NCBI RefSeq assembly: GCF_008806345.1
Contig: NZ_VZZJ01000019.1
Span: 1 to 64,000 of the forward strand
DNA from: Methylobacterium planeticum
GTDB lineage: Bacteria > Pseudomonadota > Alphaproteobacteria > Rhizobiales > Beijerinckiaceae
DNA length: 64,000 bases
Direction: 5' to 3'
Shown here: one piece after another, positions 1 to 8,575 of the stretch
Position numbering within the stretch: the first letter of the stretch is position 1
How the letters are laid out: each line of letters starts with the position of its first letter
Program-made: the position numbers and the translations under genes
Notes under the pieces: generated by a model
The model's database searches: none
The model's input: only the letters and a program-made list of their open reading frames with translations
Told to the model about the DNA's origin: nothing

Positions 1-67
1 GCGCTTCGCCATCCGCGAGGGCGGACGCACCGTCGGTGCCGGCGTCGTCGCCGCAATCAACGAGTAA
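1..67 (+). CDS. tuf: Elongation factor Tu, C-terminal end only
   Basis: Frame 2-67 encodes the last 21 residues of EF-Tu, ending RFAIREGGRTVGAGVV-AAINE, then TAA. This is the conserved end of domain 3 of the GTPase that brings aminoacyl-tRNA to the ribosome. The rest of the gene lies left of the window. Its position just before rpsJ is the usual str/S10 junction. The fragment is short, but the motif is highly characteristic. Confidence 0.93.
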   Translation, partial: RFAIREGGRTVGAGVVAAINE

Positions 68-100
68 GACGCTCACTCGCCATCGAGAGGGACGTTTGAG

Positions 101-130
101 GGGCGGGCCCTCGCGCCCGCCCTTCACTTT
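101..130 (+). terminator. Hairpin between tuf and rpsJ, possible weak terminator
   Basis: GGGCGGGC (101-108) pairs perfectly with GCCCGCCC (115-122) around a 6-nt loop and is followed by TTCACTTT. The tail is only moderately T-rich, so it may be a partial terminator or attenuator separating tuf from the S10 genes. No clear promoter is visible in the 83-bp gap. Confidence 0.4.
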
Positions 131-150
131 CCGCCCAAGGTTTTCAGGTC

Positions 151-459
<309 letters not shown>

Positions 460-508
460 GCCCGCCGGGCCTAGAGCTTACCGTTTCATCGCGCGAGGGG
501 AGACACCT

Positions 509-1246
509 ATGCGCTCAGGCGTCATTGCACAGAAGGTCGGCATGACCCGCATCTTCACGGATGCAGGGGAGCACGTCCCCGTGACCGTGCTCAAGATCGA
601 TCAATGCCAGGTGGTTGCCCACCGCACCGTCGAGAAGAACGGCTACGTCGCGCTGCAGGTCGGCGTCGGCAAGGCCAAGGTCAAGAACGTTTCCGCTGCC
701 GAGCGCGGCCGCTTCGCGGTCGCCAAGGTCGAGCCGAAGCGCAAGCTCGCCGAGTTCCGCGTGTCCGAGGACTCGCTGATCCCGGTCGGCGCCGAGATCA
801 CCGCGGACCACTTCATCCCGGGCCAGTTCGTCGACGTGACGGGCACCACCACGGGTAAGGGCTTCGCCGGCGGCATCAAGCGCTGGAACTTCGGCGGTCT
901 GCGCGCCACCCACGGCGTGTCGGTCTCGCACCGCTCGATCGGTTCGACCGGCGGCCGCCAGGATCCGGGCAAGACCTTCAAGAACAAGAAGATGCCGGGT
1001 CACCTCGGCGTCGAGCGGGTCACGACCCAGAACCTGCGCGTCGTGCGCACCGATCCGGAGCGCGGTCTCATCCTCGTCGAGGGTGCGGTTCCGGGCGTCG
1101 CCGGCGGCTGGATCCAGATCCGCGACGCGGTGAAGCGCAAGCTCCCCGCCGATGTTCCGCTGCCGGGCAAGTTCCGTGAGAACGGCGCCATCGCCCCGGC
1201 TCCCGAGGCTCCCGCTCAAGAAGCGACTTCTGGGGAGAACGCGTGA
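509..1246 (+). CDS. rplC: 50S ribosomal protein L3
   Basis: The product is 245 aa. The ATG at 509 (MRSGVIAQKVGMTRIF) is chosen over an in-frame upstream GTG because it matches the family start and follows GAGGGGAGA. The conserved GTTTGKGFAGGIKRWNF loop, which reaches toward the peptidyl transferase centre, is near residues 110-130. The C-terminus has an Ala/Pro-rich tail beyond the core fold. Its stop overlaps the rplD start by one base (TGATG), indicating translational coupling. Confidence 0.96.
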   Translation: MRSGVIAQKVGMTRIFTDAGEHVPVTVLKIDQCQVVAHRTVEKNGYVALQVGVGKAKVKNVSAAERGRFAVAKVEPKRKLAEFRVSEDSLIPVGAEITADHFIPGQFVDVTGTTTGKGFAGGIKRWNFGGLRATHGVSVSHRSIGSTGGRQDPGKTFKNKKMPGHLGVERVTTQNLRVVRTDPERGLILVEGAVPGVAGGWIQIRDAVKRKLPADVPLPGKFRENGAIAPAPEAPAQEATSGENA

Positions 1247-1866
1247 TGAAGTTCGATATCACCACGCTCGACGGCGCCGGCGCCGGCTCGGTCGAGCTCG
1301 ACGAGGCCATCTTCGGCCTCGAGCCGCGCGCCGACCTGCTGCAGCGGATGGTCCGCTGGCAGCTCGCCAAGCGCCGCGCCGGCACCCACGCCGTGCAGAA
1401 CCGCTCGGACGTGAACCGGACCCGCAAGAAGCTCTACAAGCAGAAGGGCACCGGCAACGCCCGCCACGGCGCCGCCTCCGCCCCGCAGTTCCGCGGCGGC
1501 GGCCGGGCCTTCGGCCCGGTGGTGCGCGACCACAGCCACGACCTTCCCAAGAAGGTCCGGGCCCTCGCGCTGCGTCATGCCCTCTCGGCCAAGGCCAAGT
1601 CCTCGACGCTCATCGTCGTCGACGACGTCAAGCTGGCGGACGGAAAGACCAAGGCGCTCGCGGAGCGTTTCGGCAAGCTCGGCCTGTCGAGCGCCCTCAT
1701 CATCGGCGGTGCCGAGGTGGACGTGAACTTCGGTCGCGCCGCCCGCAACCTGCCGCAGATCGACGTCCTGCCGGTGCAGGGCATCAACGTCTACGACATC
1801 CTGCGTCGCGAGAAGCTCGTTCTCACCCGCGCGGCCGTCGATGCGCTGGAGGCGCGTTTCAAATGA
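1246..1866 (+). CDS. rplD: 50S ribosomal protein L4
   Basis: The product is 206 aa (L4/L1e family). The ATG at 1246 overlaps the rplC stop and follows GGGGAG at 1232; a GTG one codon upstream is possible. The extended tunnel loop is recognisable as GTGNARHGAASAPQFRGG. L4 lines the nascent-peptide tunnel and, in enterobacteria, autoregulates the S10 operon; no equivalent leader can be recognised here. Confidence 0.96.
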   Translation: MKFDITTLDGAGAGSVELDEAIFGLEPRADLLQRMVRWQLAKRRAGTHAVQNRSDVNRTRKKLYKQKGTGNARHGAASAPQFRGGGRAFGPVVRDHSHDLPKKVRALALRHALSAKAKSSTLIVVDDVKLADGKTKALAERFGKLGLSSALIIGGAEVDVNFGRAARNLPQIDVLPVQGINVYDILRREKLVLTRAAVDALEARFK

Positions 1867-2159
1867 GTGCCGATCCGCGCCACTACGACGTGATCGTCTC
1901 TCCGGTCATCACCGAGAAGGCGACGAACCTGACCGAGCAGAACAAGGTCGTGTTCCGCGTCGCCCCCAAGGCGACGAAGCCGCAGATCAAGGAAGCGGTC
2001 GAGAAGCTGTTTGACGTCAGGGTGACCAGCGTCAACACGCTCATCACCAAGGGCAAGAAGAAGATCTTCCGCGGGTTGCGCGGACAGCGTTCGGACGTGA
2101 AGAAAGCGATCGTGACCCTCGCTGAAGGCGACACGATCGACGTCACGACCGGGCTCTGA
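1863..2159 (+). CDS. rplW: 50S ribosomal protein L23
   Basis: The product is 98 aa, starting MSADPRHYDVIVSPVITEKA; the ITEKA segment and the TKGKKK loop are typical of L23. The ATG overlaps the rplD stop (ATGA), so the two genes are coupled. L23 sits at the tunnel exit and is the docking point for trigger factor and SRP. Confidence 0.96.
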   Translation: MSADPRHYDVIVSPVITEKATNLTEQNKVVFRVAPKATKPQIKEAVEKLFDVRVTSVNTLITKGKKKIFRGLRGQRSDVKKAIVTLAEGDTIDVTTGL

Positions 2160-2186
2160 GAGAAGACCGGGTAAGGAACCAAGCCG

Positions 2187-3023
2187 ATGGCCTTGAAGAC
2201 ATTCAAACCGGTCACGCCGAGCCTGCGCCAGCTCGTCCTCGTTGACCGCCGTGAGCTCTACAAGGGCAAGCCGGTGAAGGCGCTGACCGAGGGCAAGTCG
2301 TCCTCGGGCGGCCGCAACAACCTCGGTCGCATCACGGTCCGTTTCCGTGGCGGTGGCCACAAGCGCACCCTGCGCAACGTCGATTTCAAGCGGCGTGACC
2401 AGCTCGGCGTGACCGCGACCGTGGAGCGGATCGAGTACGATCCGAACCGCACCGCGTTCATCGCGCTGATCAACTACCCGGACGGCAAGCAGAGCTACAT
2501 CCTGGCTCCGCAGCGCCTGCAACCGGGCGACAAGGTGGTGGCGGCCGAGCAGGTCGACATCAAGCCGGGCAATGCCGGTCCGATCGGCAACATGCCGGTG
2601 GGCACGATCGTGCACAATGTCGAGCTGAAGATCGGCAAGGGCGGGGCGATCGCCCGGTCCGCGGGCAACTACGCCCAGATCGTCGGCCGCGATCAGGGCT
2701 ACGTGACGCTGCGCCTGAATTCCGGCGAGCAGCGCCTCGTGCACGGCCAGTGCTTCGCGAGCGTGGGGGCGGTCTCGAACCCCGACCACATGAACATCTC
2801 GCTCGGCAAGGCCGGTCGCAACCGCTGGCTCGGCAAGCGCCCGCACAACCGCGGCGTCGCGATGAACCCGGTAGACCATCCGCACGGCGGTGGCGAGGGA
2901 CGCACTTCGGGCGGCCGTAACCCGGTCACCCCCTGGGGCGTGCCCACGAAGGGGAAGAAGACCCGGTCCAACAAGCGGACCGATACCTTCATCCTGTCCA
3001 GCCGCCACAACCGCAAGAAGTAA
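2187..3023 (+). CDS. rplB: 50S ribosomal protein L2
   Basis: The product is 278 aa, full length. Hallmarks are SSGGRNNLGRITVRFRGGGH near residues 36-55 and the C-terminal NPVDHPHGGGEGR segment with the conserved histidine close to the peptidyl transferase centre. L2 is required for subunit association. It lies 27 bp after rplW and 5 bp before rpsS. Confidence 0.97.
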   Translation: MALKTFKPVTPSLRQLVLVDRRELYKGKPVKALTEGKSSSGGRNNLGRITVRFRGGGHKRTLRNVDFKRRDQLGVTATVERIEYDPNRTAFIALINYPDGKQSYILAPQRLQPGDKVVAAEQVDIKPGNAGPIGNMPVGTIVHNVELKIGKGGAIARSAGNYAQIVGRDQGYVTLRLNSGEQRLVHGQCFASVGAVSNPDHMNISLGKAGRNRWLGKRPHNRGVAMNPVDHPHGGGEGRTSGGRNPVTPWGVPTKGKKTRSNKRTDTFILSSRHNRKK

Positions 3024-3028
3024 GCATC

Positions 3029-3307
3029 ATGGCACGCTCCCTCTGGAAGGGGCCGTTCGTCGACGGCTACCTCCTCAAGAAGGCTGATACCGCGCGCGGA
3101 TCCAGCCGCAACGAAGTCATCAAGATCTGGAGCCGTCGCTCCACGATCCTGCCGCAGTTCGTCGGGCTCACCTTCGGTGTGCACAACGGGCAGAAGCACA
3201 TCCCGGTCTACGTTTCCGAGGAAATGGTCGGTCACAAGTTCGGCGAGTTCTCGCCGACCCGCACCTTCCACGGCCACGCGGCCGACAAGAAGGCGAAGAG
3301 GCGCTGA
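3029..3307 (+). CDS. rpsS: 30S ribosomal protein S19
   Basis: The product is 92 aa, starting MARSLWKGPFVDGYLLKKA, with the conserved SRRSTILPQFVGLTF core and the GEFSPTRTFHGH motif. S19 is in the 30S head near the A-site finger. It is packed 5 bp after rplB and 2 bp before rplV. Confidence 0.97.
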   Translation: MARSLWKGPFVDGYLLKKADTARGSSRNEVIKIWSRRSTILPQFVGLTFGVHNGQKHIPVYVSEEMVGHKFGEFSPTRTFHGHAADKKAKRR

Positions 3308-3309
3308 TC

Positions 3310-3696
3310 ATGGGTAAGCCCGCAACACCCCGCGCGCTCCCCGAGAACGAGGCCAAGGCGGTGGCGCGCATGCTGCGCGTCAGCCCCCAGAAGCTCAATC
3401 TCGTCGCGCAGCTCATCCGCGGCAAGAAGGTCGAGTCGGCCCTCGCCGACCTCGAATTCTCCCGCAAGCGCATCGCCCGCGAGGTCAAGAAGTGCCTCGA
3501 GAGCGCGATCGCGAACGCTGAGAACAACCACGACCTGGACGTCGACGATCTCGTCGTCTCCCAGGCCTTCGTCGGCAAGGCGCTCGTGCTGAAGCGTTTC
3601 CACGCCCGTGCGCGTGGCCGCGGCGCCCGCATCCTGAAGCCCTTCTCGAACCTCACCATCGTGGTTCGCGAAGTCCCGTCCGCCGAAGCGGCGTGA
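3310..3696 (+). CDS. rplV: 50S ribosomal protein L22
   Basis: The product is 128 aa. The conserved RVSPQKLNLVAQLIRGKKVE helix and the C-terminal beta-hairpin RARGRGARILKPFSNLTIVV, which reaches into the exit tunnel, are both present. It starts 2 bp after rpsS and ends 10 bp before rpsC, whose start is preceded by GAGGAG. Confidence 0.97.
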   Translation: MGKPATPRALPENEAKAVARMLRVSPQKLNLVAQLIRGKKVESALADLEFSRKRIAREVKKCLESAIANAENNHDLDVDDLVVSQAFVGKALVLKRFHARARGRGARILKPFSNLTIVVREVPSAEAA

Positions 3697-3706
3697 GGAG
3701 GATCTG

Positions 3707-4447
3707 ATGGGCCAGAAAGTCAATCCGATCGGTCTGCGGCTCGGCATCAACCGGACCTGGGACTCCCGCTGGTTCGCCGGCAAGGGCGAATACGCCAAGC
3801 TGATGCACGAGGACGTCGCGATCCGCGCCGCCCTCATGAAGCAGCTGAAGCAGGCCGCCGTCTCGAAGATCGTCATCGAGCGTCCGCACCGGAAGTGCCG
3901 CGTCACCATCCACTCGGGCCGTCCGGGCGTGGTGATCGGCAAGAAGGGCGCGGATATCGAGAAGCTGCGCAAGCTCGTCGGCACGATGACCAAGGCCGAC
4001 GTGACGATCAACATCGTCGAGGTGCGCAAGCCCGAGATCGACGCGACGCTCGTCGCCGACTCGATCGCGCAGCAGCTCGAGCGCCGCGTCGCCTTCCGTC
4101 GCGCCATGAAGCGCGCCGTGCAGTCGGCGATGCGCCTGGGCGCCGAGGGCATCCGGATCAACTGCTCGGGCCGTCTCGGCGGCGCCGAGATCGCGCATCA
4201 GGAATGGTATCGCGAGGGCCGCGTGCCCCTGCACACCCTCCGGGCCGATGTCGATTACGGCACCGCGACCGCCTTCACGACCTACGGGACGTGCGGCATC
4301 AAGGTGTGGGTGTTCAAGGGCGAGATCCTCGAGCACGACCCCATGGCGCAGGACAAGAAGGCTCAGGAAGAGGGTGGCCGTTCCGGCGGCCGTCGTGAGC
4401 GGGACGGCGATGGCGGGCGCGAGCGCGGCCGTCGCGAACACGCCTGA
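3707..4447 (+). CDS. rpsC: 30S ribosomal protein S3
   Basis: The product is 246 aa, starting MGQKVNPIGLRLGINRTWDS. The type-2 KH domain is marked by HSGRPGVVIGKKGADIEK near residues 66-85. S3 lies at the mRNA entry tunnel. The last 30 residues form an Arg/Gly/Glu-rich tail beyond the conserved fold, commonly seen in alphaproteobacterial S3. Confidence 0.97.
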   Translation: MGQKVNPIGLRLGINRTWDSRWFAGKGEYAKLMHEDVAIRAALMKQLKQAAVSKIVIERPHRKCRVTIHSGRPGVVIGKKGADIEKLRKLVGTMTKADVTINIVEVRKPEIDATLVADSIAQQLERRVAFRRAMKRAVQSAMRLGAEGIRINCSGRLGGAEIAHQEWYREGRVPLHTLRADVDYGTATAFTTYGTCGIKVWVFKGEILEHDPMAQDKKAQEEGGRSGGRRERDGDGGRERGRREHA

Positions 4448-4491
4448 CGCGCATCGCAGATCCGAGCCAAGGAAGGTGTTGAGAGGCTGCC

Positions 4492-4905
4492 ATGCTGCAA
4501 CCCAAGAAAACCAAGTTCCGTAAGCAGTTCAAGGGCCGCATCCACGGTGCGGCCAAGGGCGGCTTCGAGCTGAACTTCGGCCAGTTCGGCCTGAAGGCAG
4601 TGGAGCCCGAGCGCATCACCGCGCGGCAGATCGAGGCGGCCCGCCGCGCGATCACCCGCGAGATGAAGCGCCAGGGCCGCGTCTGGATCCGCGTGTTCCC
4701 GGACGTGCCGGTCTCGGCCAAGCCCACCGAAGTCCGCATGGGCTCCGGCAAGGGTGCGCCGGATTACTGGGCCGCCCGCGTCCATCCCGGACGCATCATG
4801 TTCGAGGTCGACGGCGTCGCCGAGGACATCGCCCGCGAGGCCCTGCGCCTCGGCGCCGCGAAGCTCCCCGTGCGCACCCGCGTCGTCGCCCGCATCGCAG
4901 ACTGA
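4492..4905 (+). CDS. rplP: 50S ribosomal protein L16
   Basis: The product is 137 aa, starting MLQPKKTKFRKQFKGRIHG, with RVFPDVPVSAKPTEVRMGSG in the centre. L16 organises the A-site region of the 50S subunit. It starts 44 bp after rpsC and ends 11 bp before rpmC. Confidence 0.97.
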   Translation: MLQPKKTKFRKQFKGRIHGAAKGGFELNFGQFGLKAVEPERITARQIEAARRAITREMKRQGRVWIRVFPDVPVSAKPTEVRMGSGKGAPDYWAARVHPGRIMFEVDGVAEDIAREALRLGAAKLPVRTRVVARIAD

Positions 4906-4916
4906 GGAGGGAGATC

Positions 4917-5132
4917 ATGAAGTCGTCCCAGAGACTGTCTGATCTGCAGGCCCTGTCCGCGGATCAGCTGAACGACGAGTTGCTGAACCTGAAGAAGGAG
5001 CAGTTCAACCTGCGCTTCCAAGGGGCCACCGGCCAGCTCGAGAACGTCGCCCGCGTCCGTGAGGTCCGCCGCGACATCGCCCGCGTCCGCACGCTGCAGC
5101 GTCAGAAGACGCTCCAGCCGACGCAGGCCTGA
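4917..5132 (+). CDS. rpmC: 50S ribosomal protein L29
   Basis: The product is 71 aa, a two-helix protein with the L29 signature LKKEQFNLRFQGATGQLEN followed by RVREVRRDIARVRT. It follows a GGAGGGAG ribosome binding site. L29 neighbours L23 at the tunnel exit. It ends 10 bp before rpsQ. Confidence 0.96.
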   Translation: MKSSQRLSDLQALSADQLNDELLNLKKEQFNLRFQGATGQLENVARVREVRRDIARVRTLQRQKTLQPTQA

Positions 5133-5142
5133 GGAGTCAATC

Positions 5143-5397
5143 ATGCCGAAGCGCGTATTGCAGGGCGTCGTCGTCAGCGACAAGGGCGAGAAGACCATCG
5201 TGGTCAAGGTGGAGCGCCGCTTCACCCACCCGGTGATGAAGAAGACGGTCCGCCGCTCGAAGAACTATCACGCGCACGACGAGGCGAATGCCGCCAAGGT
5301 CGGGCAGACGGTGTTCATCGAGGAGTGCCGCCCCTTCTCCAAGACCAAGACCTGGAAGCTCGTCGAGGGCGCATCCGAGGTCGCCGCGAGCGCGTAA
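5143..5397 (+). CDS. rpsQ: 30S ribosomal protein S17
   Basis: The product is 84 aa. The ATG at 5143 (MPKRVLQGVVVSDKGEKT) is the family start and follows GAGGAG; a longer in-frame ORF begins inside rpmC and is not the protein. The OB-fold signature RSKNYHAHDE and ECRPFSKTKTWKLVE are present. It is the last gene of the S10 block; a 248-bp gap follows. Confidence 0.96.
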   Translation: MPKRVLQGVVVSDKGEKTIVVKVERRFTHPVMKKTVRRSKNYHAHDEANAAKVGQTVFIEECRPFSKTKTWKLVEGASEVAASA

Positions 5398-5423
5398 GGC
5401 GCGCTCGCCCTCGACACACACCC

Positions 5424-5452
5424 TTGCGCGAATCGCCGACGCGTTGTATGCG
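5424..5452 (+). promoter_or_regulatory. Possible promoter for the spc block
   Basis: TTGCGC (5424-5429) and TATGCG (5447-5452) are separated by 17 bp, a plausible sigma-70-type arrangement in the gap between rpsQ and rplN. This would give a leader of about 190 nt containing the hairpin at 5508-5544. The match is imperfect and the call rests on spacing and context. Confidence 0.35.
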
Positions 5453-5507
5453 ACCGGCCTTCGCGAAAGTTCAGCGGGGACGCTGGTCGTCCTCCTTCGA
5501 CTGCGGT

Positions 5508-5544
5508 GACCGCGCCGGCGCTGTGAAGCGCCGATAGCGCGGTC
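5508..5544 (+). promoter_or_regulatory. Long GNRA-capped hairpin ahead of rplN
   Basis: GACCGCGC (5508-5515) pairs with GCGCGGTC (5537-5544), and CGGCGCT (5516-5522) pairs with AGCGCCG (5527-5533). The loop is GTGA and a 3-nt bulge (ATA) separates the two helices. All 15 pairs are Watson-Crick. The sequence after it is TGTTAC, not a T-run, so it is not a standard terminator. Its place in the leader of a ribosomal-protein block suggests an RNA-level control site, but no protein ligand can be assigned. Confidence 0.55.
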
Positions 5545-5645
5545 TGTTACATGAGCCGGGGACATCAGATCCCCATCAGGCGTCGTCCGCCGGGCAATAC
5601 CGCCCGTGTGCGGAAACCCGCCTGAAACAAGGAAAGGTCACTCCC

Positions 5646-6014
5646 GTGATCCAGATGCAGACGAATCTGGACGTCGCCGACAACTCGGGTGCGCGTCGCG
5701 TGATGTGCATCAAGGTGCTCGGCGGGTCGAAGCGCAAATATGCCGGCGTCGGCGACATCATCGTGGTCTCCGTCAAGGAAGCCATTCCGCGCGGCCGCGT
5801 GAAGAAGGGCGACGTCATGAAGGCGGTCGTCGTGCGCACGGCCAAGGACGTGAAGCGTCCCGACGGCTCGGTGATCCGCTTCGACAAGAACGCCGCCGTT
5901 CTGATCAACAATCAGAAGGAGCCGATCGGCACCCGCATCTTCGGGCCCGTGCCGCGCGAACTGCGCGCCCGGAACCACATGAAGATCATCTCGCTGGCTC
6001 CTGAGGTGCTGTGA
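5646..6014 (+). CDS. rplN: 50S ribosomal protein L14
   Basis: The product is 122 aa and starts at GTG (5646). The family-typical MIQMQTNLDVADNSGARRVM begins exactly there, and GGAAAGG precedes it. The L14 signature KGDVMKAVVVRTAKDVKRPD is present. L14 sits on the subunit interface. Its stop overlaps the rplX ATG by one base. Confidence 0.96.
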   Translation: MIQMQTNLDVADNSGARRVMCIKVLGGSKRKYAGVGDIIVVSVKEAIPRGRVKKGDVMKAVVVRTAKDVKRPDGSVIRFDKNAAVLINNQKEPIGTRIFGPVPRELRARNHMKIISLAPEVL

Positions 6015-6331
6015 TGGCTGCCAAGATCAAGAAGGGCGACACGGTCGTCGTTCTCACCGGCCGCGACGCGGGTCGCTCCGGCGAGGTCATCCAGGTGCTG
6101 CCCAAGGACGACAAGGCCCTGGTGCGCGGCATCAACCTGGTCAAGCGTCACCAGAAGCAGACGCAGAGCCAGGAAGGCGGCATCATTTCCAAGGAAGCCG
6201 CCATTCACCTGTCCAACATCGCGGTGGCCGATCCCAAGGACGGCAAGGCGACGCGTGTTGGTTTCCGCATTCTCGAGGACGGCCGCAAGGTTCGGTTCGC
6301 CAAGCGCTCGGGGGATCTGATCGATGGCTGA
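6014..6331 (+). CDS. rplX: 50S ribosomal protein L24
   Basis: The product is 105 aa with an N-terminal KOW motif, KIKKGDTVVVLTGRDAGRSG, near residues 4-23. ATG 6014 is chosen over GTG 6011 because it overlaps the rplN stop as TGATG. L24 initiates 50S assembly. The last 8 bp overlap rplE, so translation is coupled. Confidence 0.95.
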   Translation: MAAKIKKGDTVVVLTGRDAGRSGEVIQVLPKDDKALVRGINLVKRHQKQTQSQEGGIISKEAAIHLSNIAVADPKDGKATRVGFRILEDGRKVRFAKRSGDLIDG

Positions 6332-6890
6332 GGCAAAGACGGACGGCTACGCGCCGCGGCTCCGCAAGCACTACGACGAGGTGGTGCGGCAGAAGCTGAT
6401 CGAGGAGTTCGGCTACAAGAACCCCATGCAGGTTCCGCAGATCGAGAAGATCGTCATCAACATGGGCGTCGGCGAGTCCACTGCGGATTCGAAGAAGGCG
6501 ACCGTGGCTGCGGGCGACCTCGCGCTGATCGCCGGCCAGAAGCCCGTGATCACCCGGGCCCGCAAGGCCATCGCGACCTTCAAGGTCCGCGAGGGCATGC
6601 CGATCGGCTGCAAGGTGACGCTGCGCAAGCAGCGCATGTACGAGTTCATGGACCGCCTCATCACCATCGCGCTCCCGCGCGTGCGTGACTTCCGCGGCCT
6701 GAACCCGAAGTCGTTCGACGGGCGCGGCAACTACGCGCTCGGTCTCAAGGAGCACCTCGTGTTCCCGGAGATCTCGTACGACAAGGCCGAGCAGATGTGG
6801 GGCATGGACATCGTCGTCGCCACGACCGCGAACACCGATGCCGAGGCCCGCGCGCTGCTTCAGCATTTCCAATTCCCGTTCCGGCAGTAA
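6324..6890 (+). CDS. rplE: 50S ribosomal protein L5
   Basis: The product is 188 aa with PRLRKHYDEVVRQKLIEEFGYKN-type N-terminus and the conserved INMGVGE and DFRGLNPKSFDGRGNYALG motifs. L5 binds 5S rRNA and forms a bridge to the 30S head. Its start lies inside the end of rplX. Confidence 0.97.
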   Translation: MAEAKTDGYAPRLRKHYDEVVRQKLIEEFGYKNPMQVPQIEKIVINMGVGESTADSKKATVAAGDLALIAGQKPVITRARKAIATFKVREGMPIGCKVTLRKQRMYEFMDRLITIALPRVRDFRGLNPKSFDGRGNYALGLKEHLVFPEISYDKAEQMWGMDIVVATTANTDAEARALLQHFQFPFRQ

Positions 6891-6928
6891 GAGCTCGCTC
6901 TTAGACGCGGACACTGGAGAGAGAAGAC

Positions 6929-7234
6929 ATGGCTAAGAAGAGCTCAGTCGAGAAGAACAACCACCGGAAGGATCTGGTGAAGCGGTTCGCCGAGAAGCGC
7001 AAGGCGCTGCTGGCGACCGCGAACAACGAGTCCCTCGAGATGGAGGAGCGCTTCGAGGCGCGCCTCAAGCTCGCGGAGCTTCCCCGCAACTCGTCCGCGA
7101 CCCGCATCCGCAACCGCTGCGAGATCACGGGCCGTCCGCGCGCCTTCTATCGCAAGATGGGCATCTCGCGCGTCGCGCTGCGGGAGCTCGGCAACCGGGG
7201 CCTGATCCCCGGCCTCGTCAAGTCGAGCTGGTAA
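6929..7234 (+). CDS. rpsN: 30S ribosomal protein S14, zinc-free type
   Basis: The product is 101 aa, starting MAKKSSVEKNNHRKDLVKRF. The C-terminal RNRCEITGRPRAFYRKMGIS motif is present, while the paired CxxC cysteines of the zinc-binding paralogue are absent, so this is the long zinc-free form. GGAGAGAGAAG precedes the start. Confidence 0.96.
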   Translation: MAKKSSVEKNNHRKDLVKRFAEKRKALLATANNESLEMEERFEARLKLAELPRNSSATRIRNRCEITGRPRAFYRKMGISRVALRELGNRGLIPGLVKSSW

Positions 7235-7247
7235 GGAGGCAATCACC

Positions 7248-7643
7248 ATGGTCAACGATCCCGTGGGTGATATGCTCACCCGCATCCGCAACGGTCAGCA
7301 GCGCCGCCGCAACGTCGTCCAGACGCCCGGCTCGCGCCTGCGCGCCAGCGTCCTCGACGTCCTCAAGTCCGAGGGCTACATCCGCGACTACGCCACGACC
7401 GATCACGGCAACGGCCGGACCGAGTTCGCGATCGAGCTGAAATACTACGACGGCAAGCCCGTCATCCGCTCGATCCAGCGCGTGTCGAAGCCCGGCCGCC
7501 GGGTCTACTCGTCGGTGGGCGAGCTGCCGCGCGTCGCCGACGGTCTCGGCGTCACCATCGTGTCCACCCCGCAGGGCGTCATGGCCGACCACGAGGCGCG
7601 CGAGCGCAACGTCGGCGGTGAAGTGCTCTGCAAGGTGTTCTAA
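7248..7643 (+). CDS. rpsH: 30S ribosomal protein S8
   Basis: The product is 131 aa, starting MVNDPVGDMLTRIRNGQQ, with the C-terminal signature GVTIVSTPQGVMADHEARER. S8 is a primary 16S rRNA binder and in enterobacteria autoregulates spc expression. It follows AAGGAGG and ends 23 bp before rplF. Confidence 0.97.
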   Translation: MVNDPVGDMLTRIRNGQQRRRNVVQTPGSRLRASVLDVLKSEGYIRDYATTDHGNGRTEFAIELKYYDGKPVIRSIQRVSKPGRRVYSSVGELPRVADGLGVTIVSTPQGVMADHEARERNVGGEVLCKVF

Positions 7644-7666
7644 CCCGGACGAGAGGAGGAGAGCTC

Positions 7667-8200
7667 ATGTCTCGCGTAGGCAAGAAGCCCGTCGCCGTCC
7701 CGTCTGGCGTGACCGCCACGGTGACCGGTCAGACGGTTAAGATGAAGGGTTCGAAGGGCGAGCTTCAGTTCGTCGTCCCGAGCCTGGTCTCGGTCGCGCT
7801 CGAGGACGGCGCGGTCTCGGTCCAGCCGAAGGACCAGTCCAAGCAGGCGCGCTCCCTGTGGGGCACGTCCCGCGCCCAGGTGGCCAACCTCGTCGAGGGC
7901 GTTTCGAAGGGCTTCGAGAAGAAGCTCGAGATCACCGGCGTCGGCTATCGTGCCGCCATGGCCGGCAAGTCCCTCAAGCTGTCGCTCGGCTACAGCCACG
8001 ACATCGAGTACGAGATCCCGGCCGGCATCACCATCGTGACGCCGAAGCCGACCGAGATCGTGGTCACCGGCATCGACCGCCAGCGCGTCGGTCAGGTCGC
8101 CGCCGAGATCCGCGACTACCGCGGTCCCGAGCCCTACAAGGGCAAGGGCGTGAAGTATGCGGGCGAGTTCATCTTCCGCAAGGAAGGCAAGAAGAAGTAA
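7667..8200 (+). CDS. rplF: 50S ribosomal protein L6
   Basis: The product is 177 aa with two alpha-beta repeats. It starts MSRVGKKPVAVPSGVTATV and carries the C-terminal signature RGPEPYKGKGVKYAGEFIFR. L6 lies near the factor-binding site of the 50S subunit. GAGAGGAGGAG precedes the start, and rplR follows after 12 bp. Confidence 0.97.
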   Translation: MSRVGKKPVAVPSGVTATVTGQTVKMKGSKGELQFVVPSLVSVALEDGAVSVQPKDQSKQARSLWGTSRAQVANLVEGVSKGFEKKLEITGVGYRAAMAGKSLKLSLGYSHDIEYEIPAGITIVTPKPTEIVVTGIDRQRVGQVAAEIRDYRGPEPYKGKGVKYAGEFIFRKEGKKK

Positions 8201-8212
8201 GGACCGGCCGAC

Positions 8213-8575
8213 ATGTCACGCAAATTCGATGCACTCGACCGCCGCAAGGCGCGTGTGCGCCGCGCGCTGCGGGCGGCGGCCAACGGGCGGCCCCGGCTCT
8301 CGGTGTTCCGCTCGTCCAAGCAGATCTACGTCCAGGTCATCGACGATGCCCAGGGCCGCACGCTGGCCTCGGCCTCGTCTCTGGACAAGGATCTCAAGGG
8401 CAACCTGAAGACCGGCGCCGACGTGGCGGCGGCCTCCGCCGTGGGCAAGCTCGTCGCCGAGCGCGCCAAGGCGGCCGGCGTCTCCCGGGTGATCTTCGAT
8501 CGCTCGGGCTACCGCTACCACGGGCGCGTCAAGGCGCTCGCCGATGCCGCCCGCGAGGGTGGTCTCGACTTCTAA
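8213..8575 (+). CDS. rplR: 50S ribosomal protein L18
   Basis: The product is 120 aa. The conserved RLSVFRSSKQIYVQVIDD core and the C-terminal VIFDRSGYRYHGRVKALADA motif are present. L18 binds 5S rRNA with L5. A 158-bp gap with no other gene separates it from rpsE. Confidence 0.97.
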   Translation: MSRKFDALDRRKARVRRALRAAANGRPRLSVFRSSKQIYVQVIDDAQGRTLASASSLDKDLKGNLKTGADVAAASAVGKLVAERAKAAGVSRVIFDRSGYRYHGRVKALADAAREGGLDF

